Source: Candidatus Krumholzibacteriia bacterium
Lineage (GTDB): Bacteria > Krumholzibacteriota > Krumholzibacteriia > G020349025
Direction: 5' to 3'
DNA: 11,573 nt
NCBI GenBank assembly: GCA_035649275.1
Contig: DASRJW010000032.1
Coordinates: 1 to 11,573 of the forward strand
Positions 1-6,039 of this stretch are shown here, piece by piece. The notes below the pieces were generated by a model. The model was not told the origin of the DNA, did no database searches, and saw only the letters and a program-made list of their open reading frames with translations. The stretch's first letter is position 1, and each line of letters starts with the position of its first letter. The position numbers and the translations under genes were made by a program.

Positions 1-52
1 CTCGAGGGGGAACCGGGCCGGACCGCTCACTGTTCTCCACCGGTGGTTCGAC
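1..52. repeat. Imperfect direct repeat, copy 1 (left edge)
   Basis: This stretch aligns by eye with 86-137: 44 identical columns out of 53, with seven mismatches and two single-base gaps. The best-conserved part is the right half, which shares GGCCGGACC near its start, then TTCTCCA, and ends in GGTTCGAC. It contains a perfect 10-bp palindrome, CCACCGGTGG, at 37-46. It starts at base 1, so the unit or a longer array may continue outside the window. Its function is unknown. Confidence 0.6.
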
Positions 53-85
53 GATCGAGCGTGCCAGAGCTCTCGATGTTTTCCG

Positions 86-137
86 CTCGACGGGAAGCTG
101 GCCGGACCTCTCACATTTCTCCAACCGGAGGTTCGAC
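86..137. repeat. Imperfect direct repeat, copy 2
   Basis: This is the second copy of the unit at 1-52, offset by 85-86 bp. The palindrome of copy 1 is degenerate here (CCAACCGGAGG at 121-131). The sequences after the two copies (53-85 and 138-170) show no clear similarity to each other, so a conserved ~52-bp core with variable spacers fits better than a plain tandem duplication. The rest of 138-256 shows no convincing gene. Confidence 0.6.
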
Positions 138-256
138 ACCAGGCAGGGAATCCCGGCGCGTTAGGCAACAATACGGCGTCGAGCCGACACCGCCCTACTG
201 GTGGCTTCGGACCATCATGTTCCGGGGCTAGGCCAGCAGAGAAGCCGAACGCTAGG

Positions 257-273
257 CCACGAAAGCCTCGTGG
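257..273 (-). terminator. Weak hairpin after the small SAP-like gene
   Basis: CCACGA (257-262) and TCGTGG (268-273) form a perfect 6-bp stem around a 5-nt loop. It starts 12 nt past the stop codon of the minus-strand gene ending at 285. There is no U-run after it on the minus strand, so it is at best a weak or factor-assisted terminator or a transcript-end stabiliser. Confidence 0.3.
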
Positions 274-284
274 TGCGAGGAGCC

Positions 285-629
285 CTAAGCCTTCCCGTGT
301 GCCGCGGCGATGTCCGCCTCCCGGACCGCGCGCCGCAGGATGTGCTTCTGTTTGTGGATGGCGTGGCGAATCTGCCGCAGCTTCTCTGCATCGCCCGAGG
401 CTTGCAGCTCCGCGCGCTCCTTTTTCAGCGCCCGTATCTTCTGCTTGATCGCCGTCTTGTCGATGCCCACCGTGCCATGGGCATGCTTGTCGAGCCCGAG
501 CTTGGTCGCCAGCAGATCGACGAGCTGCTCCTTCTTCAAGCCCACGAGGCCCTTTTCATCGGGGTACTTCGCGGCGATGACCTCGCGCAGCTTGACTGCG
601 GTCATCTTCTTGATCTCGTTGTAGTCCAT
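285..629 (-). CDS. Small basic SAP/Rho-N-like protein with helical C-terminal half
   Basis: This 114-residue protein has no assigned function. Residues 1 to about 47 (MDYNEIKKMTAVKLREVIAA onward, including LKKEQLVDLLATKLGL) have the helix-extended-helix pattern of SAP, LEM or Rho N-terminal domains, which bind nucleic acid. Residues about 57-105 are predicted helical and rich in Lys/Arg (ALKKERAEL, then GDAEKLRQIRHAI and HKQKHILRRA). They resemble the two-helix layout of ribosomal protein L29; that is my own pattern match, not a search result. The start at 629 is chosen because AAGGAGGAACCG sits directly upstream, an excellent ribosome binding site. A 12-residue upstream extension to 665 would bury that site inside the gene. 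A strong promoter candidate lies at 717-746. A role in nucleic acid or ribosome binding is inferred. The reading frame itself is well supported by the RBS and the coherent composition. Confidence 0.85.
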   Translation of the reverse strand: MDYNEIKKMTAVKLREVIAAKYPDEKGLVGLKKEQLVDLLATKLGLDKHAHGTVGIDKTAIKQKIRALKKERAELQASGDAEKLRQIRHAIHKQKHILRRAVREADIAAAHGKA

Positions 630-716
630 CGGTTCCTCCTTCCCCATGGGTCTCGATTCGCACACGCCGACAGCCCGACGCGACCACCTGGAGGCGAGCG
701 CCGCATCGGGAGACCC

Positions 717-746
717 ATTATACGTCGCGCCGGAGTGCCCAGTCAG
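717..746 (-). promoter_or_regulatory. Sigma70-type promoter for the SAP-like gene
   Basis: On the minus strand a perfect TATAAT (722 down to 717) lies 18 bp from CTGACT (746 down to 741), which matches four of six bases of TTGACA. Transcription would start near 709 and give a leader of about 80 nt. A perfect -10 is unlikely by chance in sequence this GC-rich, and it points at a gene with a strong RBS, so this gene may be well expressed. Confidence 0.5.
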
Positions 747-755
747 CCGCGAACC

Positions 756-784
756 TTCACGTCTCGCCCGCCAGACGGTATGCT
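756..784 (+). promoter_or_regulatory. Possible promoter of the GT4 pair, near-leaderless
   Basis: TTCACG (756-761) and TATGCT (779-784) are 17 bp apart and each matches four of six consensus bases. The start point would fall at about 791-793, on top of the ATG at 793. That would give a leaderless or near-leaderless message and fits the absence of a Shine-Dalgarno sequence there. An inverted repeat, CGTCT (760-764) and AGACG (773-777), lies between the two hexamers and could be an operator. This is weak evidence in a divergent spacer. Confidence 0.28.
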
Positions 785-792
785 TTCTCTGT

Positions 793-2067
793 ATGCGGAT
801 TCTACTGGCGAATTACCGGTACTTCCTGTCGAGCGGTTCCGAACGCTACCTGTTCAACGCCGCCCGGGCACTCGAGGCCCGGGGCCACGAGATCTTGCCC
901 TTCTCGATCCGTTACCGGAAGAACCTGCCGACACCCAGCGACAAGTACTTCGTGCGGCCGCTGGGATCGGCCGACTCTATCTACTTCCGCGAACACACAT
1001 CCACGCCGTCCACCTTGCTGCGGACCTTGGAGCGCTTGTTCTACTCCCGCGAGGTCGAGCGTGCGATCGGGAGGATGGCGGCCGACACCGCCCCCGATCT
1101 CGCCTACGTCCTCAATTACCTGCGCAAGCTCTCACCCGCCCTCCTCGTCGGACTCAAGCGCGCCGGGCTCCCGATCGTGGTGCGCCTGTCCGACTATGCC
1201 GTGCTCTGTCCCGAAGGGCATTGCTCGCGCAACTCCCAGCCGTGCACCCTCTGTATGCGCGGCAATCTGTGGCCCAGCATTCGTTACCGCTGCGTGCAGC
1301 ACAGCTTCGCGGTTTCGAGCCTGAACGCTCTCGCCACCTGGTTCCACCGCTACCGCCGCTACTTCGACCTGATCGATGTCTTCGTCATGCCTTCCCGCTT
1401 CATGTACGACAAGATGCGGGAGGCCGGGTTCGCGGAGAGCAGACTGCGTTGGATCCCCTCCCCGGTGGACACCGCCGCTTTCCGACCCGACCCGGCAGGC
1501 CAGCGTGACTCCTACATCGCCTATGCCGGCAGGATCCATCCGACCAAGGGCCTGGTCGTCGTCCTCGACGCCCTGGACCTGATGCGGCGCAACAGCCCGA
1601 CACGGCGCTTGCGCTTCCGCATCGCCGGTTCTGGGGAGGCGCGGCATGTGCAGGCGCTGCAGCGGAGCATCCGGGAGCGCGGGCTGGAGGAGGTCGTCGA
1701 GGTGGTGGGGGAACTCGAAGGTCCACAGCTGGTGGAGTTCCTCGGCCGGGCGACGCTGACGATACTACCCTCGCGCATGTACGAGAACCTCCCCAACGCG
1801 CTCCTGGAGAGCTGGGCCTGCGGCACGCCGGTGCTCGCTTCGAACCTCGGGTCTCTGGCAGATTGCGTCGGCGAGCACTCGACGGCCTGGCTCTTCCAGC
1901 CCGGCAACGCCACCGACCTCGCGGAGCGCCTGACCCACTTCTTGGACCACCCGAGGGAGATCGAAACCGCCGCCATTCGCGTGCGGACCTTGGCCGAAAC
2001 GACGTACGCGGAAGAAAAGCACGTCTCTAAACTGGAGACCTTGTTTCACCAATTGCTTTCCGCCTGA
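793..2067 (+). CDS. GT4-family (GT-B fold) glycosyltransferase with Cys cluster
   Basis: This 424-residue protein is predicted to transfer a sugar from an activated donor to a glycan or lipid-linked acceptor at the cytoplasmic face of the membrane. It opens with MRILLANYRYFLSSGSERY, the N-terminal Rossmann strand and acceptor loop typical of the family. The donor-binding half shows YAGRIHPTKG (244-253), with the conserved Arg and Lys, and the E-x7-E signature at E331 and E339 in ENLPNALLE. Length is normal for GT4. An unusual cysteine cluster lies in the N-terminal domain: C139, C144, C151, C154 and C167. The start at 793 is preferred because the family homology begins there. The upstream in-frame extension to 646 is Arg/Pro-rich and lacks family features. 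No clear Shine-Dalgarno is present. The gene is followed after 65 bp by a second GT4 gene on the same strand. Donor and acceptor cannot be told from sequence. Confidence 0.9.
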   Translation: MRILLANYRYFLSSGSERYLFNAARALEARGHEILPFSIRYRKNLPTPSDKYFVRPLGSADSIYFREHTSTPSTLLRTLERLFYSREVERAIGRMAADTAPDLAYVLNYLRKLSPALLVGLKRAGLPIVVRLSDYAVLCPEGHCSRNSQPCTLCMRGNLWPSIRYRCVQHSFAVSSLNALATWFHRYRRYFDLIDVFVMPSRFMYDKMREAGFAESRLRWIPSPVDTAAFRPDPAGQRDSYIAYAGRIHPTKGLVVVLDALDLMRRNSPTRRLRFRIAGSGEARHVQALQRSIRERGLEEVVEVVGELEGPQLVEFLGRATLTILPSRMYENLPNALLESWACGTPVLASNLGSLADCVGEHSTAWLFQPGNATDLAERLTHFLDHPREIETAAIRVRTLAETTYAEEKHVSKLETLFHQLLSA

Positions 2068-2111
2068 GGAGAAGGACCGGGAACAGGGGATCGCATCACC
2101 TTCCGAGCCTT

Positions 2112-2129
2112 CGCCTTGGCGCCGAGGCG
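2112..2129 (+). promoter_or_regulatory. Palindrome covering the RBS of the second GT4 gene
   Basis: CGCCTTGGC (2112-2120) and GCCGAGGCG (2121-2129) are inverted repeats, perfect apart from one T/G pair. The right arm holds GAGGCGG, the only candidate Shine-Dalgarno before the ATG at 2133. In RNA it would fold with a tight loop and could limit initiation. As DNA it could be a dimeric operator. No regulator is evident nearby. Confidence 0.35.
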
Positions 2130-2132
2130 GAC

Positions 2133-3251
2133 ATGCAAGTAGCCTACATCGGGATCAAGGGGCTGCCCTCCCGGGCCGGTGCGGACCGTGTCGTGGAGGC
2201 GATCGTCACGCGGCTGGCGCCGCTCGGCGTGCAGGCGACGGTGTACTGCGACCGTGCGCGCTCCGTGAACGACGCTGTCCCAGGGGTGCGCTTGCTCCGC
2301 CTGCGCGTGCTTCCCGGCAAACACCTGCGCCCCCTCTCCTTGAACTTGCTGGCAGGCCTGCACGCTCTCGTCTTCGGGCGCTACGACCTCATCCACCTCC
2401 ACCACCTGGAAGCGGGGTTCCTGCTACCGATCCTGCGCCTGCGTTACCGCGTGGTATCGACCAGCCACGGCTTCGCCTACCGGCGGGCGAAATGGAGCGC
2501 CGGCGCTCGCTTCTTCATGCGACTCAGCAACGTCCCCTTCACCCGCCTGTCGACAGCGATCACCAGCGTCTCGGCCCAGCATGCCCGCGAACTCCAGGAG
2601 CAGTACGGTTGCCAGGTTCTCCACATCCCGAACGGCACCGCCCCTCTCCGCCCGGCAGGGGATGGCGGCGAAGTGATCCGCGCCCGGCATGGATTGTCGC
2701 CGGGGCGCTACTTCCTCCTGGTGGCCGGGCGCATCGACCCGACCAAGGGGGTGCATCTCGCCCTGGCGGCGGTGAACCGCCTGAACATGCCGCTGCTCGT
2801 CGTCGGCGATGACGGTCAGGTTCCGGCCTACACGCAGCAGTTGCGGGAGATGGCGGGGGCCAACGTGCGCTTCCAAAGCTTCGTCGACGAGCCCGCCGTC
2901 CTCACGGACCTGATGTCGCACTCCACCTGCCTGATCCATCCCTCCTTGTTCGAGGGAATGTCGATGGTCCTCCTGGAAGCGGCGACGGCCGGAGCTCCGA
3001 TCGTCTGCAGCGATATCCAGGAGAACCGGGAGGTGCTGGGGAACGACGGTATGTATTTTCGCTCTGGCGATGCGGAGGCGCTGGCGGGCCAGCTGGAGTG
3101 GGTCCTCGACCACGAAGAGATCGCGGTACGCCGGGCACGGAGCTGCTCTTTGCGGGTGCAGCAGCTCTATTCCTGGGACGCGATCGTGCCGCGCTATGTC
3201 GAGGTCTATCGGCGAGCCTCGAAGGGCGGCGTGCTCGCCACCGGACGCTGA
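2133..3251 (+). CDS. GT4-family (GT-B fold) glycosyltransferase
   Basis: This is a 372-residue second glycosyltransferase. The N-terminus MQVAYIGIKGLPSRAGADRV has the strand and glycine-rich loop (IGxKGLPxxxGAxxxVE) seen in GT4 enzymes of the rhamnosyl/mannosyl type that begin with G-x-R-G-I-P-x-x-Y-G-G. An HLHHLE motif at about residues 89-94 lies in the usual acceptor region. The donor domain has VAGRIDPTKG (197-206) and the E-x7-E pair E274 and E282 in FEGMSMVLLEAATAG. No signal peptide or membrane helix is seen, which fits a cytoplasmic or peripheral enzyme. It lies 65 bp after the first GT4 gene on the same strand and probably shares its transcript. Sequence similarity to that neighbour is limited to family motifs, so this is not a recent duplication. 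The linkage formed is unknown; a cell-surface polysaccharide is the likely product. Confidence 0.9.
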   Translation: MQVAYIGIKGLPSRAGADRVVEAIVTRLAPLGVQATVYCDRARSVNDAVPGVRLLRLRVLPGKHLRPLSLNLLAGLHALVFGRYDLIHLHHLEAGFLLPILRLRYRVVSTSHGFAYRRAKWSAGARFFMRLSNVPFTRLSTAITSVSAQHARELQEQYGCQVLHIPNGTAPLRPAGDGGEVIRARHGLSPGRYFLLVAGRIDPTKGVHLALAAVNRLNMPLLVVGDDGQVPAYTQQLREMAGANVRFQSFVDEPAVLTDLMSHSTCLIHPSLFEGMSMVLLEAATAGAPIVCSDIQENREVLGNDGMYFRSGDAEALAGQLEWVLDHEEIAVRRARSCSLRVQQLYSWDAIVPRYVEVYRRASKGGVLATGR

Positions 3252-3257
3252 GGGAGC

Positions 3258-3273
3258 CGCCGAGCACTCAGCG
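3258..3273. terminator. Hairpin between convergent stops
   Basis: CGCCGA (3258-3263) pairs with TCAGCG (3268-3273) around a 4-nt loop, with one wobble pair depending on the strand. It fills most of the 24-bp gap between the GT4 stop (3251) and the phosphatase stop (3276), so it could serve both transcripts. Neither side has a U-run. Confidence 0.35.
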
Positions 3274-3275
3274 CC

Positions 3276-4568
3276 TCAGACCCCCGTCTTGGTCACGGTC
3301 ATGTCGTCGAGCACACTCCCCGTCTGGCTTTGGATGGTGCGCACGCGGACCGTGTTGCCGCTCACCGTGACGTGGGTGAACAAGATGGTGCGGTCGATGG
3401 ACACGGCGTTGATGGCACAATCCGGCGTCGTGGTTCCTTCGTTCTTGCTGCCTGCACCACTGATGATGTAGATCGTGCCGCTCGGGTTCGTGTAATGGGG
3501 CTCCTGGTCCACGTCGAGCGGCGTGTCACTGCCCCGGAGGGGATACAGACGCTCGTACGTGTGCGCGTGGCCCATGAAGACCATGTCCACGTGGAACTCG
3601 TCGAACACCGGGTGGAAGACCGCGATGATGTCGTTGTCGTAGCCCTTGTAGGTGCACGTGTAACCCGGGTGGTGGTAGTAGACGAAGGTCCAGGCGGCGT
3701 TGCGGTGCGCTTGCAGATCGGCGCGCAGCCAGGCGACCTGGCGAGTACGGTCGTAGATCGACCCGGAAGCGCTGTCCAGGGCGATGAAGTGCGCGTTGCC
3801 GCGGTCGAACGAGTAATAGTGTTCGTTGTTGGGCAGGTACCACTGGAGGCGGAAGTTCGTCTCCGGGTCCACGTGCCAGTCGTGGTTGCCGAGGGCCGGC
3901 CAGACGGCGACGTTGCGCAAGAGAGGCGCCCAGGGCCGCATCAGGTTGGCATCGTAATCTGCCGCCTCGCCGTCGGGATAGACGATGTCGCCGAGCAACA
4001 GGCCGATCTCGGCGCGCGGGCTCGTTTGCAGGATGCGCTGCGCGGTCAGCTCCTGTTCGCCGCCCGGGTCCCCGATGTCGCCGGTGGCGAAGAAGCTGAA
4101 CTGATCGTCGGCGGGGCCGGCATCGGTGTCGAAGAAGTAGGTGTTGCCACCCGCCAGGTTCTCGCCGTTCGCCCGCACCCGATAGTAGTAGCGCTGGCCG
4201 GGCTCCAGATTCTGTATCTCGATGGCATGGGTCTGCGTCACGGGCCCAGTCACCGAGGCGCCGTAGTCGAGCGTCGCGCCGTAATCCACTGTTGCTGCCA
4301 CCGCCTCCAGCGTACGGAAGGCGAGGATCACCGCCGTCCTACCGAGGGATTGCAGGTAGGGAGCGCGCGTGAGCGTCGCCGACACCGGACCTGGGCCGGG
4401 GCCCGGCGGCGCCGGCGGATCGCTCGGCGCCGAGGGGCTGCCATCGTTGACGAGGAAGTCGCACGCCAGCGCCGTGGTGAGCAACGAGAGCACGATGAGT
4501 AGCAGCGTGAGAATCGGTCTGCGGCTCCCGGCGTTGCGGGATTCAGAAGTCCGTTGCAGGGTGGTCAT
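3276..4568 (-). CDS. Exported purple-acid-phosphatase-like metallophosphoesterase
   Basis: This 430-residue protein is predicted to hydrolyse phosphomonoesters outside the cytoplasm with a two-metal centre. Residues 18-36 form a signal segment ending TTALAC. C36 could be a lipidation site, but ALAC is a poor lipobox, so plain secretion is equally possible. A Ser/Pro/Gly linker (44-62) leads to a fibronectin-III-like domain (about 65-150, TLTRAPYLQSLG to FFDTDA), the usual N-terminal domain of purple acid phosphatases. The catalytic domain has all five family motifs in order: GDIG (D164), GDIVY (D194, Y197), GNHD (N228, H229), VYYH (H299) and GHAH (H334, H336). Y197 is the tyrosine that gives the purple iron complex in characterised enzymes. 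No essential residue is missing. The start ATG has GAGGGCAGG upstream. It is convergent with the GT4 pair and divergent from the flavoprotein gene. Phosphate scavenging or phosphoglycan trimming are possible roles; the substrate is unknown. Confidence 0.9.
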   Translation of the reverse strand: MTTLQRTSESRNAGSRRPILTLLLIVLSLLTTALACDFLVNDGSPSAPSDPPAPPGPGPGPVSATLTRAPYLQSLGRTAVILAFRTLEAVAATVDYGATLDYGASVTGPVTQTHAIEIQNLEPGQRYYYRVRANGENLAGGNTYFFDTDAGPADDQFSFFATGDIGDPGGEQELTAQRILQTSPRAEIGLLLGDIVYPDGEAADYDANLMRPWAPLLRNVAVWPALGNHDWHVDPETNFRLQWYLPNNEHYYSFDRGNAHFIALDSASGSIYDRTRQVAWLRADLQAHRNAAWTFVYYHHPGYTCTYKGYDNDIIAVFHPVFDEFHVDMVFMGHAHTYERLYPLRGSDTPLDVDQEPHYTNPSGTIYIISGAGSKNEGTTTPDCAINAVSIDRTILFTHVTVSGNTVRVRTIQSQTGSVLDDMTVTKTGV

Positions 4569-4603
4569 GACGCCTGCCCTCGCGCGGAAGATGTGGAAAC
4601 TCC

Positions 4604-4632
4604 TTGGTATTTACCCGCGACGCGCGCATACA
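4604..4632 (+). promoter_or_regulatory. Possible promoter of the flavoprotein/GT-C unit
   Basis: TTGGTA (4604-4609) and TACAAC (4627-4632) are 17 bp apart, each matching four of six consensus bases. The leader would be about 120 nt. A short inverted repeat, GGTATTTACC (4606-4615), overlaps the -35 element. Evidence is only consensus similarity in the 191-bp divergent spacer; nothing else is visible there apart from the RBS sequences. Confidence 0.25.
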
Positions 4633-4759
4633 ACGTGCCAGTCCTGGAAGCAACTCGCCCTGGGGCACGAGATTCCTCGCCACGGCTCCGCCGGCGCCCC
4701 AGCGGAGACGACTCTATTTCTGGGCTTCCAGCGGTACGAGGAGAGGGTACCGTATCCCG

Positions 4760-6004
4760 ATGGAGATTTGTGTGGTGGGAGCGGGCGCGGCCGGCCTCAT
4801 GGCCGCCATCTGGGCGCGCCGCACTGCGCCCGAAGCACAGGTGATGCTGCTCGATGGGGCCCGCCGTCTCGGTGCCAAGATCCTCATCTCCGGCGGTGGT
4901 CGTTGCAATGTCACCCACACGCAGGTGGACGAGAACGATTTCAGCGGCTCTTCCCCCATGGCGATCCGGAAGGTGCTGCGCCGCTTCGACATCGAGCAAA
5001 CCCTCGAGTTCTTCCGCGCTCTCGGTGTGGCGTTGAAACGTGAACCGACGGGCAAGCTCTTCCCCACCGATGACCGCGCGCGCACCGTGCTCGAGGCGCT
5101 CTTGCGCGAAGCGACCGCTCGCGGTGTCACCATCGCCCACCCGCGGCGCGTCGAGGAGATCACCGCTCTCCCGCCGCTTGTCGGCGCGGAGCGCCGGCGT
5201 TTCCGCGTTTCCGGGGAGTGGGGAAGCGTGGAGGCGGACCGCGTCGTCGTCGCCACCGGGGGTCTCAGTGTCCCGAAGACGGGTTCCGATGGGGCGGGGT
5301 ATACCTGGGTGCGCCAACTCGGGCACGAAGTGACGCGGCTCTTTCCGGGGCTCGTGCCCCTGACGCTACCGCGGGGGCACTTCCTCACCGCGCTCCGCGG
5401 CATCGCCGTCCCCGTCACCCTCGAGTTGCGTTCGGGCCCGGGAAAGCGCCTCGCGGCAACCACCGGACCGCTGCTTTGCACGCACTTCGGCGTCTCCGGC
5501 CCCGCCGTCTTGGACATGAGCCGACACTATCTGGACGCGCTGCACCAGGATGCAGGGGTGAAGTTGCACGTCTGCTGGCTTCCCCGGCAGACGCCCGCGG
5601 AGATCGATGGCGCTTTGCAGTCTCTCCAAGACCTGAGACCGGCGGGCTGGCTCGCGCGGCTGCTGCCGGAGCGTCTGGCGCGGGCTTTGTGCGCCGCGGC
5701 AGAGGTGCCCGCAGACGCCACCGGGCACGCCCTTCCCCGTGAGGCGCGCCGCGCCTTGGTGAACCTGCTCACCGCGATGCACCTCCCTGTCACCGGCAGC
5801 CGCGGCTTCGCCGTCGCCGAAGTGACTGCCGGCGGCGTGCCGCTGGCGGAGCTCCGCCTGGAGACGATGGAATCGCGCCGGCAGAGCGGCTTGCACCTCT
5901 GCGGCGAGATCTGCGATGTGGATGGCCGGCTCGGTGGTTTCAACTTCCAGTGGGCCTGGGCGAGCGGTTACGTTGCCGGAGTGGGGGCCGCCCGCTCGGT
6001 GTAG
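4760..6004 (+). CDS. HI0933/YhiN-family FAD-dependent oxidoreductase
   Basis: This 414-residue flavoprotein belongs to the HI0933/YhiN family (Pfam HI0933_like), which also contains BaiN-like reductases. The N-terminus MEICVVGAGAAGLMAAIWAR carries the GxGxxG dinucleotide fold (7-12), with D32 at the end of the second strand. The family signature AKILISGGGRCNVTHT follows at 39-54. The C-terminus has the second FAD region: VTAGGVPLAEL, then TMESRRQSGLHLCGEICDVD, GGFNFQWAWASGY and an intact final helix. Length matches the family (about 400). The start at 4760 is chosen because the Rossmann strand begins there and GAGGAGAGG lies about 12 nt upstream. The in-frame extension to 4604 is Arg/Pro-rich and unlike the family. 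The physiological substrate of most members is unknown. The enzyme is cytoplasmic, and its link to the downstream GT-C gene, 35 bp away, may be only transcriptional. Confidence 0.92.
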   Translation: MEICVVGAGAAGLMAAIWARRTAPEAQVMLLDGARRLGAKILISGGGRCNVTHTQVDENDFSGSSPMAIRKVLRRFDIEQTLEFFRALGVALKREPTGKLFPTDDRARTVLEALLREATARGVTIAHPRRVEEITALPPLVGAERRRFRVSGEWGSVEADRVVVATGGLSVPKTGSDGAGYTWVRQLGHEVTRLFPGLVPLTLPRGHFLTALRGIAVPVTLELRSGPGKRLAATTGPLLCTHFGVSGPAVLDMSRHYLDALHQDAGVKLHVCWLPRQTPAEIDGALQSLQDLRPAGWLARLLPERLARALCAAAEVPADATGHALPREARRALVNLLTAMHLPVTGSRGFAVAEVTAGGVPLAELRLETMESRRQSGLHLCGEICDVDGRLGGFNFQWAWASGYVAGVGAARSV

Positions 6005-6039
6005 GGCGCACCCAGTGGCGCCGGACGCTTGGAGCCAGC

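Noticed and set aside
44-136. tRNA-like GGTTCGA motifs in both direct repeats
   Set aside because: Neither has a pairing 3' T-stem arm, an acceptor stem or an anticodon arm, so they are not tRNAs.
1-137. CRISPR array
   Set aside because: There are only two imperfect ~52-bp copies and one 33-bp spacer, and no cas genes. Repeats in an array would be nearly identical.
165-175. Integron attC-like GCGTTAGGC
   Set aside because: The matching inverse core (GCCTAAC) is absent at a sensible distance upstream, and there is no cassette array.
646-792. N-terminal extension of the first GT4 protein
   Set aside because: The 49 added residues are not family-like and would overlap the divergent promoter region. 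The Rossmann strand starts at residue 1 of the chosen start.
201-1508. 435-residue open frame on the plus strand
   Set aside because: It overlaps the SAP-like gene and the GT4 gene in another frame. Its translation is Arg/Pro/Leu-rich with no family motif, the usual result of high-GC shadow frames.
3330-4502. 390-residue open frame antisense to the phosphatase
   Set aside because: The opposite strand has five ordered catalytic motifs. This frame is Val/Arg/Gly-rich, without motifs.
4604-4759. N-terminal extension of the flavoprotein
   Set aside because: The FAD-binding strand starts at 4760 with an RBS upstream. The extra 52 residues lack family features.
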